Shown one piece after another: positions 15,486 to 24,255 of a stretch of 32,138 nucleotides of DNA (its first letter is position 1; the number at the start of each line of letters is the position of its first letter). Made by a program: the position numbers and the translations under genes. The DNA is taken from assembly GCA_002389675.1 (NCBI GenBank), contig DGQF01000010.1, positions 1 through 32,138 of the forward strand, given 5' to 3'. The stretch is from Gammaproteobacteria bacterium UBA4421. Its GTDB lineage: Bacteria; Pseudomonadota; Gammaproteobacteria; Pseudomonadales; Azotimanducaceae. The notes under the pieces were generated by a model, which worked only from the letters and a program-made list of their open reading frames with translations, ran no database searches and had not been told where the DNA came from.

Positions 15486-16730
15486 CTAGATGCGTTCGAT
15501 AATAATCGCTGGTGCCATGCCGCCTGCGGCACACATTGTGACTAGGCCGTATCGTCCGCCTGAGCGCTCCAATTCATCTAGTGCAGTGCCGATCAGCACT
15601 GATCCGGTGGCACCAATAGGGTGCCCCAAAGCCATGGCACCGCCGTTGATGTTCACTTTCTCGCGATCAAGATTGAGGTCGCGAATGAACTTTTCTGCCA
15701 CAACCGAAAAGGCCTCATTGATTTCATAGACGTCGATGTCGTCCTTAGTCAATCCAGCTTTGGCTAAAACTTTTCGTGCTGCGGGCACTGGGGCGTTGAG
15801 CATGAGCGTGGGGCAGTCACCCATGTTGGCCGTTGCCACAATTCTCGCTCGAGGGGCCAAGCCGGATTTTTTTACGTATTCCGGTGACGCAAGCAGTAAT
15901 GCGGCGGCGCCGTCGACCACACCAGAGGAATTGCCAGCGTGGTGCACATGATTAATTTTGCCTGCTAGCTGTGGATATTTACTGGTGACCATGGTGCCGT
16001 ACGTGTTGCCCTCGGCGTCCACCGGAATGTCCATAAAGTTGTTAAAGACAGTTTTCAACGCCCCAAGCGTTTCCATCGTGGTGCCGGGGCGAGGAAATTC
16101 TTCTCGATCAAGGGCAAGTGTGCCATCAAGATTATAGACCGGTACCAGAGAGCGACTGAATCGGCCTTCCTCCATGGCGCGGGCGGCGCGTTGTTGGCTA
16201 ACAAAAGCCAACTGGTCGACCGCTTCTCTGTCGATGCCTTCCAAGGTTGCGATAGCATCAGCGCATACCCCTTGCTGAGATTGCGGGTGCTTTGCGCGCA
16301 GGCGTAAGTTACCCGCATCCATCATCGGTGGATTGTCAGGGTCGGCGGTTGAGGCGGTGTATGACATCATTTCCGTGCCGCCAGCGACCACAAGGTCTTC
16401 CATACCAGACATGACCTGAGCGGCCGCGAGGGCGACTGAAGTAATGCCAGAGCCACAAAACCGGTCCAAAGTGACTCCGGAGGCTTTGACGTCATAACCC
16501 GCGTCTAGTGCGGCCATGCGGCCCATGTCTGCCCCCTGCGCGCCACGCTGTGAACTGGTGCCCCAGATGATGTCATCTACTTCTGCGGTGTTTAGATTGT
16601 TGCGTTGCGCAATGGCACTGAGTACCGTGGCGGCGAGCACTTGAGGGTGTAAATGAGCTAAGGCTCCTTTGCCTGCTTTGCCGATTCCCCGAGGGGTACG
16701 GCATGCGTCAATGATATAAGCGTCTGCCAT
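15486..16730 (-). CDS. Acetyl-CoA C-acyltransferase (thiolase)
   Basis: A 414-residue thiolase. The nucleophile Cys92 lies in DRFCGSGITSVALAA, the His370 of GHPIGATGS activates it, and Cys400 in TMCAAGGMAPA is the proton-transfer residue; NEAFSVVAEKF carries the Asn-Glu-Ala-Phe motif. All active-site elements are present and the length is usual for the family. It would cleave 3-ketoacyl-CoA with CoA, or condense acetyl-CoA units, in the cytoplasm. The gene follows the SDR gene on the same strand after 42 bases, with AAGGAC before its ATG. The two probably catalyse consecutive steps, 3-hydroxyacyl-CoA oxidation then thiolysis. FadA, FadI and PhaA-type functions cannot be separated by eye. Confidence 0.93.
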   Translation of the reverse strand: MADAYIIDACRTPRGIGKAGKGALAHLHPQVLAATVLSAIAQRNNLNTAEVDDIIWGTSSQRGAQGADMGRMAALDAGYDVKASGVTLDRFCGSGITSVALAAAQVMSGMEDLVVAGGTEMMSYTASTADPDNPPMMDAGNLRLRAKHPQSQQGVCADAIATLEGIDREAVDQLAFVSQQRAARAMEEGRFSRSLVPVYNLDGTLALDREEFPRPGTTMETLGALKTVFNNFMDIPVDAEGNTYGTMVTSKYPQLAGKINHVHHAGNSSGVVDGAAALLLASPEYVKKSGLAPRARIVATANMGDCPTLMLNAPVPAARKVLAKAGLTKDDIDVYEINEAFSVVAEKFIRDLNLDREKVNINGGAMALGHPIGATGSVLIGTALDELERSGGRYGLVTMCAAGGMAPAIIIERI

Positions 16731-16772
16731 GTTCTGTCCTTTTCTTGAGTTTAGTGGAGTTGATTTTGGAGA

Positions 16773-17552
16773 TTAGCGAGGTGCCATGCGGATCGCGCCA
16801 TCTAAGCGCACATCTTCGCCGTTGAAGTACGCATTCTTACACATTTCTATTGCCAGTGACGCGTACTCCTCGGGGGCGCCTAGGCGAGCCGGATTTGGCA
16901 CTTGAGCGCCGAGTGCTTGTTTGACGGCCTCTGGTGCGCCCTGCAGTAAAGGCGTATCGAATATGCCCGGTAGAATTGTATTGATGCGAATCAATTCGCG
17001 GGACAAATCGCGTGCGATGGGTAACGTCATTCCAACGACGCCGCCTTTGGAGGCGGAGTAGGATGCTTGGCCAATTTGACCGTCCTCCGCAGCGACTGAA
17101 GCTGTATTGACAATTGCACCGCGCTCACCGTTGATTGGGTCCAGTGTCGCCATTCCAGCTGCGGATTTTGCGATGCACCGGAACGTACCGACCAAGTTGA
17201 TCTGGATAATTAAGTTAAACGCATCGAGCGGAAAGTGATTGATGGCGCCGGTTGCTTTGTCGCGACTGATGGTTTTTATGGCGTTTCCGGTGCCCGCGCA
17301 ATTGATCAGCAGTCGCTCCTGTCCGATTGCCGCACGTGCTTGTGCAAATCCTGCATCAACTGAGGCATCGTCGGTTACGTTGACTTTGCAAAAGGCCCCG
17401 CCCAATTCGGCGGCCAGAGCAGCTCCCTTATCTTCATTTAGGTCAAACAAGGCGACTTTTACGCCGTGATTTGCGAGCGCCCGAGCGGTCGCTGCACCCA
17501 GCCCTGAAGCGCCACCGGTGATGACGGCCGAAATACTAGAATCGAGTTTCAT
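16773..17552 (-). CDS. SDR-family dehydrogenase, type II 3-hydroxyacyl-CoA dehydrogenase-like
   Basis: A 259-residue classical short-chain dehydrogenase. TGGASGLG (12-19) binds NAD(P), FDLNED (36-41, with Asp37) suggests NAD preference, and NCAG is at 84-87. The catalytic set is Ser152, Tyr165 and Lys169 (SYSASKGG). INTILPGIFDTPLL and NGEDVRLDGAIRM match the type II 3-hydroxyacyl-CoA dehydrogenase (HSD17B10-like) pattern. Upstream AAGGA and ATG are clear. It is the first gene of a two-gene unit with the thiolase 42 bases downstream, which supports a beta-oxidation role on 3-hydroxyacyl-CoA. Steroid or branched substrates remain possible. Confidence 0.9.
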   Translation of the reverse strand: MKLDSSISAVITGGASGLGAATARALANHGVKVALFDLNEDKGAALAAELGGAFCKVNVTDDASVDAGFAQARAAIGQERLLINCAGTGNAIKTISRDKATGAINHFPLDAFNLIIQINLVGTFRCIAKSAAGMATLDPINGERGAIVNTASVAAEDGQIGQASYSASKGGVVGMTLPIARDLSRELIRINTILPGIFDTPLLQGAPEAVKQALGAQVPNPARLGAPEEYASLAIEMCKNAYFNGEDVRLDGAIRMAPR

Positions 17553-17868
17553 GAGTTTTTTCCTTTTTTGTGAACTGGAGTTTGGGCTGTTTTAGCGAAC
17601 GTTCAGCAGCCTATCAGGTGCAGGAGCGCGAGCAGTGGCGGAGTATAGGATAAAAGCTGGGTTTCCCGCTAATCGCGGTTGATGCCGGTTATTTTGCAGC
17701 AGGCGCAGGGCGTAGCTCAAACGTGAGGCATGGCAGCCTCGAATAGAAATTTATCAGCAGAGGGCGGAGCTTGAAATACTCCGTCAGCCTGGCCTGATGT
17801 TGAAGGTGATTATCACCGGCTAAAAATTATCTGCTCGATAAAAATATCAATGCAACCCGGCTGCCCAT
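17553..17868. other. 316-base intergenic region with two palindromes
   Basis: The region lies upstream of the SDR-thiolase unit and downstream of the glycerophosphodiesterase, both on the minus strand. It contains GAACGTTC (17597-17604), about 45 bases upstream of the SDR start and well placed for an operator. A perfect 13-base palindrome with a single central base, GGTGAT-T-ATCACC, lies at 17805-17817. A GAGGC/GCCTC hairpin sits at 17725-17740. No coding sequence and no SRP RNA-like GGAAGCAGCC segment were found, although 4.5S RNA lies near dnaX in some relatives. Confidence 0.35.
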
Positions 17869-18621
17869 CTACGGATTCGTGAGGCTTAGCGGCATCAAAA
17901 TATCGGGCCGGTCGGTGAACAACCCTGAGGCACCCCAGTCCCTGAGCTGTTGGCCTTCTTGTAATGAATTGACGGTGTAAACAAATACAGCGTAGCCCGC
18001 TGCTTTGAATTTTTTTATGCGTGTTTGGGTGGCCATTTTCGCACTAATATTGATTGCACATGCGTTGAGATCATCGGCTGTTGTGTGCCAGTCTGAGCGA
18101 TAACGATGGTAGAGCGGCGCAATGGGGGCCTGTGGCATTAGTGTGCGAAATCTAGTTAATTTGAAGTGTTCAAATGACGAAATAACGATGGGGAAGGCGA
18201 ATGTCTGGCTCAACATTTGTGCCGCTAGATCAGCAGTTTCCTCTCCTTTGAGCTCAATATTAAGCGCGGTGATACGACCGGTGGTTTGTGTATGAAGAGT
18301 GAGAAGGTCCAACACTTCGCTAAGCAATGGAAGCGATTGCCCGTCACCGGCATCGAGCTGGCGCAAGGCTTCGATGGAGAACTCTTCCAAGGTGCCTTTT
18401 GCGTTGGTGGTGCGGTTGACTTTATTGTCGTGGATGACCACTAAATCTGCGCGTCCATCCGCATAATGCGCGCGATGGACATCCAGTTCGAGCATTGTCA
18501 CACCCAGTTCCAGTGCGAGACTATAGCTTGCCAAAGTATTTTCGGGTGCAAGGCCTGCGGCGCCGCGATGGCCGGCAATGACAAACGGATGTCGTCGAAG
18601 GTGTTGTTGAAAAGTGCTCAC
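17869..18621 (-). CDS. ugpQ: Glycerophosphodiester phosphodiesterase
   Basis: A 250-residue TIM-barrel enzyme that hydrolyses glycerophosphodiesters (for example glycerophosphocholine) to glycerol 3-phosphate and an alcohol. The active-site residues are all visible: His18-Arg19 in AGHRG, Glu27 in APENTL, Glu45 and Asp47 in LELDVH, and His64 in VIHDNKVNRTT. ALNIELKG and YAVFVYTVN supply later barrel strands. There is no signal peptide, so it is probably cytoplasmic as in UgpQ rather than GlpQ; the length matches UgpQ. Start is a GTG at 18621 with a weak ribosome binding site. It is divergent from dnaX with only 51 bases between starts, so the promoters overlap. Confidence 0.9.
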   Translation of the reverse strand: MSTFQQHLRRHPFVIAGHRGAAGLAPENTLASYSLALELGVTMLELDVHRAHYADGRADLVVIHDNKVNRTTNAKGTLEEFSIEALRQLDAGDGQSLPLLSEVLDLLTLHTQTTGRITALNIELKGEETADLAAQMLSQTFAFPIVISSFEHFKLTRFRTLMPQAPIAPLYHRYRSDWHTTADDLNACAINISAKMATQTRIKKFKAAGYAVFVYTVNSLQEGQQLRDWGASGLFTDRPDILMPLSLTNP

Positions 18622-18672
18622 GAAGGCAAATGTTATTTAAGTCTTGTGCAGGAAGGCTGTAGGATACGCCAG

Positions 18673-20244
18673 ATGAGTTACGAAGTCTTAGCAAGAAAAT
18701 TGCGCCCTATGGGATTTGACGCGCTAGTGGGGCAAGCACACGTGGTACGTGCGCTGCGCCATGCGTTGGATGCGGGTCGCTTGCATCACGCCTACATGTT
18801 TACCGGGACGCGAGGGGTTGGGAAAACCACCATAGCGAGAATTGTCGCGAAGTCCTTAAACTGTGAGCAAGGGGTCAGCGCGACGCCCTGTGAAAAATGT
18901 GCGATTTGTCTTGAGATCAAAGAAAACCGCTTTATAGATTTGATTGAGGTGGACGCAGCCTCTCGTACGGGTGTTGACGACACACGTGATTTGCTGAATA
19001 ACGCCCAATATCTGCCAACTCGCGGTCGTTACAAAGTATATCTCATTGATGAAGTACACATGTTGTCTACGGCGAGCTTTAACGCATTATTGAAAACTCT
19101 AGAGGAGCCTCCGGAGTACGTTAAGTTTTTGTTGGCAACAACGGATCCCAAGAAAGTGCCCGTAACGGTGTTGTCGCGCTGTTTGCAGTTTCAGCTCAAA
19201 AAGATATCAAAAGAGGTGATTGCGGATTATTTACACTCGGTTCTGTCAGACGAAAAAGTTGAACATGATCAGGGTGCTTTGGACATTATAGCGCGCAGTG
19301 CAGCAGGCAGTATGCGCGATGCGTTGAGTCTGACGGATCAGGCGATTGCCTTTGGGCAAGGCGTCTTGCGCGCTGGCGAAGTGACCGACTTGCTTGGGGT
19401 TGCCGGTCGCGACGAAGTGGCCAGTTTGATGCGCGGTTTGGTGGCCGGTTCGGTGTCTACAGTCTTGGAGATCAGCGCTGATTTGGCGCTGCGCAGCGCT
19501 GATTTTGGTGAAGTGCTTAAAGGCTTGATGGAGGCCCTGCACGCTCAAGCCGTGCAGTCCGCGCTCGGGCAAACCAATACAGACTTCAGTCCGGAAGAGC
19601 TGCAGTTATATTATCAGATCGCCCTAATCGGCTTGCGTGATTTAACAATTGCTCCGGACGAGCGTAGCGGATTTGAAATGACCCTGCTGCGAATGTTGAC
19701 CTTCGCGCCAGAGCGCGACAGCACCGTTCCGCCGCGGCTGGATCGTGAGTCGGTTGCCGAGCCAGATGCTGAAACTGGGCCGGCGCAGCAGGCGCAAGGC
19801 GGGGATCAGTCGGAGACTATCGCGCAAGCGCAGGCAACTGAATCTGGTTCGCCCTCACAATCTTCTGATGAGCTCAGTGAACACTGGTTTGATTGGGTGG
19901 CGAGACTGTCGGTAGGTGGCGTGACGCGCATGATCGCTGAAAACAGTGTTCTGCACAGGCTGGCGTTGCCAGATGTTGCGTTGTTGCTAGACGAAGGCCA
20001 CGATACGCTGTTAACGCCAAGTCAAATACAGCAGCTGCAGCGCGCCCTGCAGGCGCTTTTGGGTGAGCCGGTTGTTCTGACTATCGAGCCTAGCAAATTA
20101 AGCACCGAAACGCCTGCTGCCAAGCGTAATCGTGAGGCAAGGGCGCTTCAAGTACGGGCCGAGCAGGCCATTGCGCAAGACCATGTTGTGCAGAATCTGC
20201 TCGATGAGTTTGGTGGGCGCGTTGATCAAATTAGTCCTATTTAA
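18673..20244 (+). CDS. dnaX: DNA polymerase III subunit tau/gamma (clamp loader)
   Basis: A 523-residue clamp-loader ATPase. It opens MSYEVLARKLRP, the family start, so longer in-frame starts reaching into the divergent gene are rejected. Walker A is GTRGVGKT (45-52), the zinc site is Cys64, Cys73, Cys76 and Cys79, Walker B/DEVH is at 126-129, and the sensor region has LSRCLQF. Domain III runs to about residue 365. A Gln/Glu/Ala-rich linker (about 360-400) precedes a C-terminal tau domain (EHWFDWVARLSVGGVTRMIAE) that contacts polymerase alpha. The protein is shorter than E. coli tau (643). No A-AAA-AAG slippery heptamer is visible near the linker, so a frameshifted gamma form is not expected from it. 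ybaB follows nine bases after the stop. Confidence 0.97.
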   Translation: MSYEVLARKLRPMGFDALVGQAHVVRALRHALDAGRLHHAYMFTGTRGVGKTTIARIVAKSLNCEQGVSATPCEKCAICLEIKENRFIDLIEVDAASRTGVDDTRDLLNNAQYLPTRGRYKVYLIDEVHMLSTASFNALLKTLEEPPEYVKFLLATTDPKKVPVTVLSRCLQFQLKKISKEVIADYLHSVLSDEKVEHDQGALDIIARSAAGSMRDALSLTDQAIAFGQGVLRAGEVTDLLGVAGRDEVASLMRGLVAGSVSTVLEISADLALRSADFGEVLKGLMEALHAQAVQSALGQTNTDFSPEELQLYYQIALIGLRDLTIAPDERSGFEMTLLRMLTFAPERDSTVPPRLDRESVAEPDAETGPAQQAQGGDQSETIAQAQATESGSPSQSSDELSEHWFDWVARLSVGGVTRMIAENSVLHRLALPDVALLLDEGHDTLLTPSQIQQLQRALQALLGEPVVLTIEPSKLSTETPAAKRNREARALQVRAEQAIAQDHVVQNLLDEFGGRVDQISPI

Positions 20245-20253
20245 GGAGATGTG

Positions 20254-20571
20254 GTGAAAGGCATTGGCGATTTAATGAAACAGGCGACGGAGATGCAGTC
20301 TAAACTCCAAGACGCTCAGACGCAGATGGCTGCGATAGAAGTTAAAGGCGAAAGCGGTGCAGGTATGGTCAAAGTGACAATGAACTGCCGTTATGAGGTG
20401 AAAAAAATAGATCTGGATGAAAGCCTGTTGGGGGAAGATAAGGAAATTCTAGAAGACCTGATTGCCGCGGCCTGTAACGATACTGTGCGCCGGGTTGAGC
20501 GCACCCAAGCTGAGAAAATGTCAGAGTTGACAGGTGGTTTAAACCTGCCATTTGGCAATTTGCGCGCCTAG
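20254..20571 (+). CDS. ybaB: YbaB/EbfC family nucleoid-associated protein
   Basis: A 105-residue DNA-binding protein that forms a dimer with a tweezer-like shape. [33 protein letters not shown] and [23 protein letters not shown] match the family from end to end. Two consecutive GTG codons (20251, 20254) are possible starts. The second has the better distance (five bases) from GGAG at 20245-20248 and is used here. It lies between dnaX and recR, the usual order in gammaproteobacteria, with a stop four bases before the recR start. Confidence 0.95.
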   Translation: MKGIGDLMKQATEMQSKLQDAQTQMAAIEVKGESGAGMVKVTMNCRYEVKKIDLDESLLGEDKEILEDLIAAACNDTVRRVERTQAEKMSELTGGLNLPFGNLRA

Positions 20572-20575
20572 TCGA

Positions 20576-21166
20576 ATGTCAGCGATAGAAAGCTTGATAC
20601 AGGCATTTCAAGTATTACCCGGTGTCGGTCCAAAAAGCGCACAGCGAATGGCATTACATTTATTGCTGCGTGAGCCAGAAGCGGGGCGAGATTTAGCCGC
20701 AGCCTTGCAGGTTGCGATCCGCGACGTTGGTTTATGTGCGCAGTGCCGCAATTTGACGGAACGTGAAATATGTGTCTTATGCGAGGATCAGCGCCGTGAT
20801 GAAAAGTTATTATGCGTGGTTGAGTCCCCTGCAGACATTTTGGCCATTGAACAGGCGGGCGGTTTTCAAGGGTTCTATTTTGTGCTCAACGGTCGTTTAT
20901 CACCCTTGGACGGAATAGGTCCCGATCAATTAGGTCTGGATTTATTGCTCGAGCGCGTTGGGCTTTTGCGCCCCGAAGAGGTTATTCTGGCGACCAATCC
21001 AACAGTTGAAGGTGAGGCTACAGCTCACTATGTGGCGCAGTTGATTCGTGACCACGTTGGCCGCATTAGTCGAATCGCACACGGGGTTCCCTTAGGGGGC
21101 GAAATCGAATACACGGACGGGGGCACGTTGTCCCATGCTCTGCAGGGGCGCCGGGCCATTGCCTGA
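20576..21166 (+). CDS. recR: Recombination mediator protein RecR
   Basis: A 196-residue DNA repair protein of the RecFOR pathway that helps load RecA on gapped DNA. The N-terminal helix-hairpin-helix contains [17 protein letters not shown]. The zinc finger has Cys54, Cys57, Cys66 and Cys69 (CAQC..CVLC). The Toprim domain starts [14 protein letters not shown] and continues [14 protein letters not shown]. The C-terminal [15 protein letters not shown] is a conserved Walker-B-like segment. ATG 20576 is chosen since translation would be coupled to the ybaB stop; an upstream ATG at 20552 would extend it by eight residues inside ybaB. Its 3' end overlaps the rnd start. Confidence 0.97.
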   Translation: MSAIESLIQAFQVLPGVGPKSAQRMALHLLLREPEAGRDLAAALQVAIRDVGLCAQCRNLTEREICVLCEDQRRDEKLLCVVESPADILAIEQAGGFQGFYFVLNGRLSPLDGIGPDQLGLDLLLERVGLLRPEEVILATNPTVEGEATAHYVAQLIRDHVGRISRIAHGVPLGGEIEYTDGGTLSHALQGRRAIA

Positions 21167-22256
21167 GTGGATCGCTGATAATTTGTCGCTGAAACAGGCG
21201 GTTGCGTCATGGCAGGCGGAAATTGCCCTGGATACTGAATTTATTCGCACGGATACTTATTATCCCTTGCCCGGACTGTATCAAGTGGCCAGTCAGGAAG
21301 ACTTTTTTTTGATCGATCCTTTGGCCATTGATGATTGGCAGCCTTTTGCCGAATACTTGGAGCGGGGCGACCGGGTCAAAGTGATGCATGCCTGCCTTGA
21401 AGATCTGGAACTGATCTACCACCATTTAAACGTGCGGCCCAAAGGAATCTTTGACACACAGTTCGCGCATGCTTTTGTATCGGCTGATTATAGCCTGAGC
21501 TATACCGGGTTGGTTAAAAGCCGCCTGAACCAAGTGCTCGATCAGCATGAAACGCGTTCAAATTGGCTGCGCCGTCCCCTGAGTCAGACTCAGCTGGATT
21601 ACGCGGTGGAGGATGTGACCTATCTGGTGCCTATGTACCGGCAGCTGTCACGGGCGCTAGATCACAGTGAACGACTGGGCTGGTTTCAAGAAGACATGGC
21701 GCGACGTGGCGACTATCAGTCTGCAGATCCGCACGAGTGTTATCGCACGATTAAGAAAGCCTCGTTATTGCGCGGACAATCGCTGGCTGTGCTGAAGTCT
21801 TTGGCGGCTTGGCGCGAGAAAACGGCTCGGCGTGAAAATATTCCTCGAAACCGGGTAATCTGGGAAGAACATTTGCTTGAATTTGCAAAAACTGAGGTGC
21901 TGGATGTGTCTCAGATTCAGCAAGTGTTGCCGCGCGGAGTGGCGCGCCGGTATGGTGAAGATCTACTTTTGCAGCACGAGTTGGGGCGTCGTGCCGCTGA
22001 ACCGCCTGATTTGCCAAGACCGCTGTCGTCCGCGCAGAGCGCGTTGCTTAAAAAGTTGAAGGTATCGGCGCGTTTTCATGCGCAGCGGCTGCAGCTTGCG
22101 CCGGAGTTACTTTCGCGTAAAAAAGAGCTTGAGGCCTGTATTCGCTACTTTTCTGAACACAATAAATTGCCGCCCTTATACGATGGCTGGCGATCTGAAA
22201 TTCTAGGGAGTGATTTTTTGGATATTTTACGCGGCGGTAATGGGAGCCACGGGTGA
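21135..22256 (+). CDS. rnd: Ribonuclease D
   Basis: A 373-residue 3'-5' exoribonuclease that trims tRNA and other stable RNA precursors. The DEDD-Y catalytic residues are visible: Asp33 and Glu35 in ALDTEFIRT, Asp90 in [12 protein letters not shown], and Tyr156 and Asp160 in [10 protein letters not shown]. Two HRDC-type helical segments follow (about 215-285 and 300-370). The ATG used lies inside recR, a 32-base overlap, and gives about 12 residues not usual for the family. A TTG at 21159 (LPEWIADN) is a possible true start. ycgL begins inside the rnd stop (GTGA). The recR-rnd-ycgL-ycgN run looks like one transcript. Confidence 0.93.
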   Translation: MLCRGAGPLPEWIADNLSLKQAVASWQAEIALDTEFIRTDTYYPLPGLYQVASQEDFFLIDPLAIDDWQPFAEYLERGDRVKVMHACLEDLELIYHHLNVRPKGIFDTQFAHAFVSADYSLSYTGLVKSRLNQVLDQHETRSNWLRRPLSQTQLDYAVEDVTYLVPMYRQLSRALDHSERLGWFQEDMARRGDYQSADPHECYRTIKKASLLRGQSLAVLKSLAAWREKTARRENIPRNRVIWEEHLLEFAKTEVLDVSQIQQVLPRGVARRYGEDLLLQHELGRRAAEPPDLPRPLSSAQSALLKKLKVSARFHAQRLQLAPELLSRKKELEACIRYFSEHNKLPPLYDGWRSEILGSDFLDILRGGNGSHG

Positions 22257-22522
22257 GCGCAGTGCCCGAGTCTATTCGGGTCAGCGTCTACCGCAGTGAG
22301 CGCAGAGCGGACACGTATCTTTATCTCCCTGCAGAGGCAGATTTTGATGAACTGCCGGAGGCGCTGCGGACACACTTTGGGGTTGGGGTCAGTTTTTTGC
22401 AGTTAGAGCTGGATCGAGATCGTTATCTGGCGCAGGCAGATGCAGCGCAAGTGATGCAGGCCATCAACGATCAGGGTTTTTTTTTACAGTTGCCGCCCAG
22501 CAAAGAGTTTCATGATGGCTGA
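22253..22522 (+). CDS. ycgL: YcgL-domain protein
   Basis: An 89-residue protein of the YcgL family (DUF709). SVYRSERRADTYLYLPAEAD and the C-terminal FFLQLPPSKEF match the E. coli protein, which has VIYRSSKRDQTYLYV and YYLQLPPPPE. Its molecular role is not established to my knowledge. Start is a GTG overlapping the rnd stop by four bases, and its own stop overlaps the ycgN start by 11 bases, so the three are tightly coupled. Confidence 0.93.
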   Translation: MSAVPESIRVSVYRSERRADTYLYLPAEADFDELPEALRTHFGVGVSFLQLELDRDRYLAQADAAQVMQAINDQGFFLQLPPSKEFHDG

Positions 22523-22955
22523 CTTTTGGCGTGATAAAACCCTGTCGCAGATGAGCGATAGTGAGTGGGAATCACTGTGTGATGGTTGCGCTCGCTGTTG
22601 CATGATCAAACTGGAGGATGAAGACACGGCGGAAGTGCACTATACCGCCATCGTCTGTGATTTGTTGGATCAGCAGGCTTGTCGCTGCACCCAATACCCG
22701 AAACGGCACGCGCTGATACCGGATTGCGTTCAGCTTACACCTGCGCGCGCGACGGAGTTCTCTTGGTTGCCGACCACCTGTGCATACCGCACGTTGGCAG
22801 AGGGACGAGAGTTGGCGTGGTGGCACCCTTTGGTTTCTGGTGATCGCGCAACGGTGCATCAAGCGGATATATCGGTTCGCGGTAAAGTTGTGGCGCAAAG
22901 TCGCGTTCATGAAGACCAGGAGATGGAAATGATTGTCAATTGGGTAGAGCAGTAA
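22512..22955 (+). CDS. ycgN: YcgN-family cysteine-cluster protein (UPF0260)
   Basis: A 147-residue soluble protein with a cysteine cluster typical of the YkgJ/YcgN group, which may bind iron-sulfur or zinc. CDGCARCC (23-30) and later cysteines 49, 57, 59, 72 and 90 are in the family positions, as are FWRDKTLSQMSDSEWESLC, CAYRTLAEGRELAWWHPL and ISVRGKVV. E. coli YcgN aligns over its full length. Function is unknown. Two adjacent ATG codons (22512, 22515) could start it. It overlaps ycgL and is followed by a small membrane protein gene six bases later. Confidence 0.92.
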   Translation: MMADFWRDKTLSQMSDSEWESLCDGCARCCMIKLEDEDTAEVHYTAIVCDLLDQQACRCTQYPKRHALIPDCVQLTPARATEFSWLPTTCAYRTLAEGRELAWWHPLVSGDRATVHQADISVRGKVVAQSRVHEDQEMEMIVNWVEQ

Positions 22956-22961
22956 CCGGTG

Positions 22962-23282
22962 ATGACGATTTTGGCTTGGGTTGTTGTCTTTAGTGCAGCT
23001 GTCGGTGCGACTTTATTGCTGAATAAGTTGATAAGATTTAGCGATGATGGGTTGCTTAAGAAGTTAATCTGTTTTCTAACCTTCACTTTTTTTCTAACCC
23101 CAGCGCCGGTGCCCTTGTACGCTGAGAGTTGGGCTCCGGCCTTTGTTATTGCCGTGTTTGAGTTTTTTTTTCAAGCACAAGGCTCCCCTTCAGAGAGCGC
23201 GGGAATTCTTTTGGCATCGTTGGTAGTGGTTTCCGCTATAGTCAGCGCCATGCACATTTGGGGCAGAAAACGCAAAATTTAG
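22962..23282 (+). CDS. Small hydrophobic membrane protein, unknown
   Basis: A 106-residue protein with three likely membrane segments: residues 3-21 (ILAWVVVFSAAVGATLLL), 32-50 (ICFLTFTFFLTPAPVPLY) and 78-97 (GILLASLVVVSAIVSAMHI). A basic end (WGRKRKI) predicts a cytoplasmic C-terminus. I do not recognise a family. It follows ycgN by six bases, so it is probably the last gene of that transcript. A GTG one codon upstream may be the start; no clear ribosome binding site is seen. The positively charged loop at 21-31 (KLIRFSDDGLLKK) supports a membrane topology. Confidence 0.65.
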   Translation: MTILAWVVVFSAAVGATLLLNKLIRFSDDGLLKKLICFLTFTFFLTPAPVPLYAESWAPAFVIAVFEFFFQAQGSPSESAGILLASLVVVSAIVSAMHIWGRKRKI

Positions 23283-23362
23283 CGCTTGTCAAGGCAGTCA
23301 TTGGGGCGTGAATATCATGCAGGGGCTTGCACCGGCCTGTTGCGCTCTTTAAAGTGCTGGGT

Positions 23363-23389
23363 TTGAAATTATCATCGCGAATACATAAT
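23363..23389 (+). promoter_or_regulatory. Possible promoter of the MoxR-VWA-hrpA unit
   Basis: TTGAAA at 23363-23368 and CATAAT at 23384-23389 are separated by 15 bases, with the MoxR start codon 14 bases past the -10. The spacing is short and the match modest. An AGGA ribosome binding site is at 23394-23397. Confidence 0.3.
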
Positions 23390-23403
23390 CAGCAGGACAT
23401 TAA

Positions 23404-24252
23404 ATGATCTTTGAAAGCACCGACGAGTATATCTCGACAGACGAGTTGAGCATGGCAGTAGATGCTGCGGCTAAACTGGAACGCCCTTTGCTCATTAAGG
23501 GTGAACCAGGTACCGGGAAAACTATGCTCGCGGAACAGGTGGCGGCATCGCTCAATATGCCGCTGATTGAATGGCATATTAAGTCCTCGACGAAGGCCAT
23601 TAACGGCCTTTATGAATACGACGCAGTGTCTCGCTTGCGGGACTCGCAGTTGGGTGACGAGCGCGTCAAGGATATTCGCAACTACATCAAGAAGGGCAAG
23701 CTATGGGAAGCCTTCGAAGCAGATGAACGTGTGGTACTGCTGATCGATGAGATAGACAAAGCAGACATTGAGTTCCCCAATGATTTGCTGCAAGAAATTG
23801 ACCGGATGGAGTTTTACGTTTACGAACTCGGCGAAACCGTAAAAGCCAAGCAACGACCAATTGTGATTATTACGTCGAATAATGAAAAAGAGTTGCCAGA
23901 TGCTTTCTTGCGTCGCTGCTTTTTCCACTACATTAATTTCCCCGATCGCGACACCATGGAACAGATCGTTGAGGTTCATTTTCCGTCTATCAAGAACGAT
24001 TTGGTTAAAGAAGCCATGGAAATATTCTTTGACGTCAGAAAGGTCCCGGGTTTGAAAAAGAAGCCGTCTACCTCGGAATTGATTGATTGGTTGAAGCTTT
24101 TGATGGCAGACGATATCCCTGATGAGATATTGACGAATCGAGATGCCAGTAAAGCCATTCCGCCGCTCTACGGCGCGTTGGTAAAGAACGAGCAGGATGT
24201 TCACTTGCTTGAGCGGCTCGCGTTTATGAATCGTAGAGACAGCAGAGGGTAA
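23404..24252 (+). CDS. MoxR-family AAA+ ATPase
   Basis: A 282-residue AAA+ ATPase of the MoxR type, thought to act as a chaperone for maturation of metal centres or multi-protein complexes together with a VWA-domain partner. Walker A is GEPGTGKT (33-40), Walker B VLLIDEID (111-118), and sensor 1 is VIITSNNEKELPDAFLRRC with the arginine finger. STSELIDWLKLL is the C-terminal lid. The start has AGGA six bases upstream. The VWA gene follows after three bases, which strongly supports a working pair. Which complex it serves cannot be told here, since no substrate operon is adjacent. Confidence 0.92.
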   Translation: MIFESTDEYISTDELSMAVDAAAKLERPLLIKGEPGTGKTMLAEQVAASLNMPLIEWHIKSSTKAINGLYEYDAVSRLRDSQLGDERVKDIRNYIKKGKLWEAFEADERVVLLIDEIDKADIEFPNDLLQEIDRMEFYVYELGETVKAKQRPIVIITSNNEKELPDAFLRRCFFHYINFPDRDTMEQIVEVHFPSIKNDLVKEAMEIFFDVRKVPGLKKKPSTSELIDWLKLLMADDIPDEILTNRDASKAIPPLYGALVKNEQDVHLLERLAFMNRRDSRG

Positions 24253-24255
24253 ACT

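Noticed and set aside
17553..17868. 4.5S (SRP) RNA near dnaX
   Set aside because: The conserved GGAAGCAGCC apical segment is absent from both strands of the gap.
18466..18672. N-terminal extension of dnaX to an ATG at 18466
   Set aside because: It lies wholly inside the divergent phosphodiesterase gene, and the family begins MSYxVLARK at 18673.
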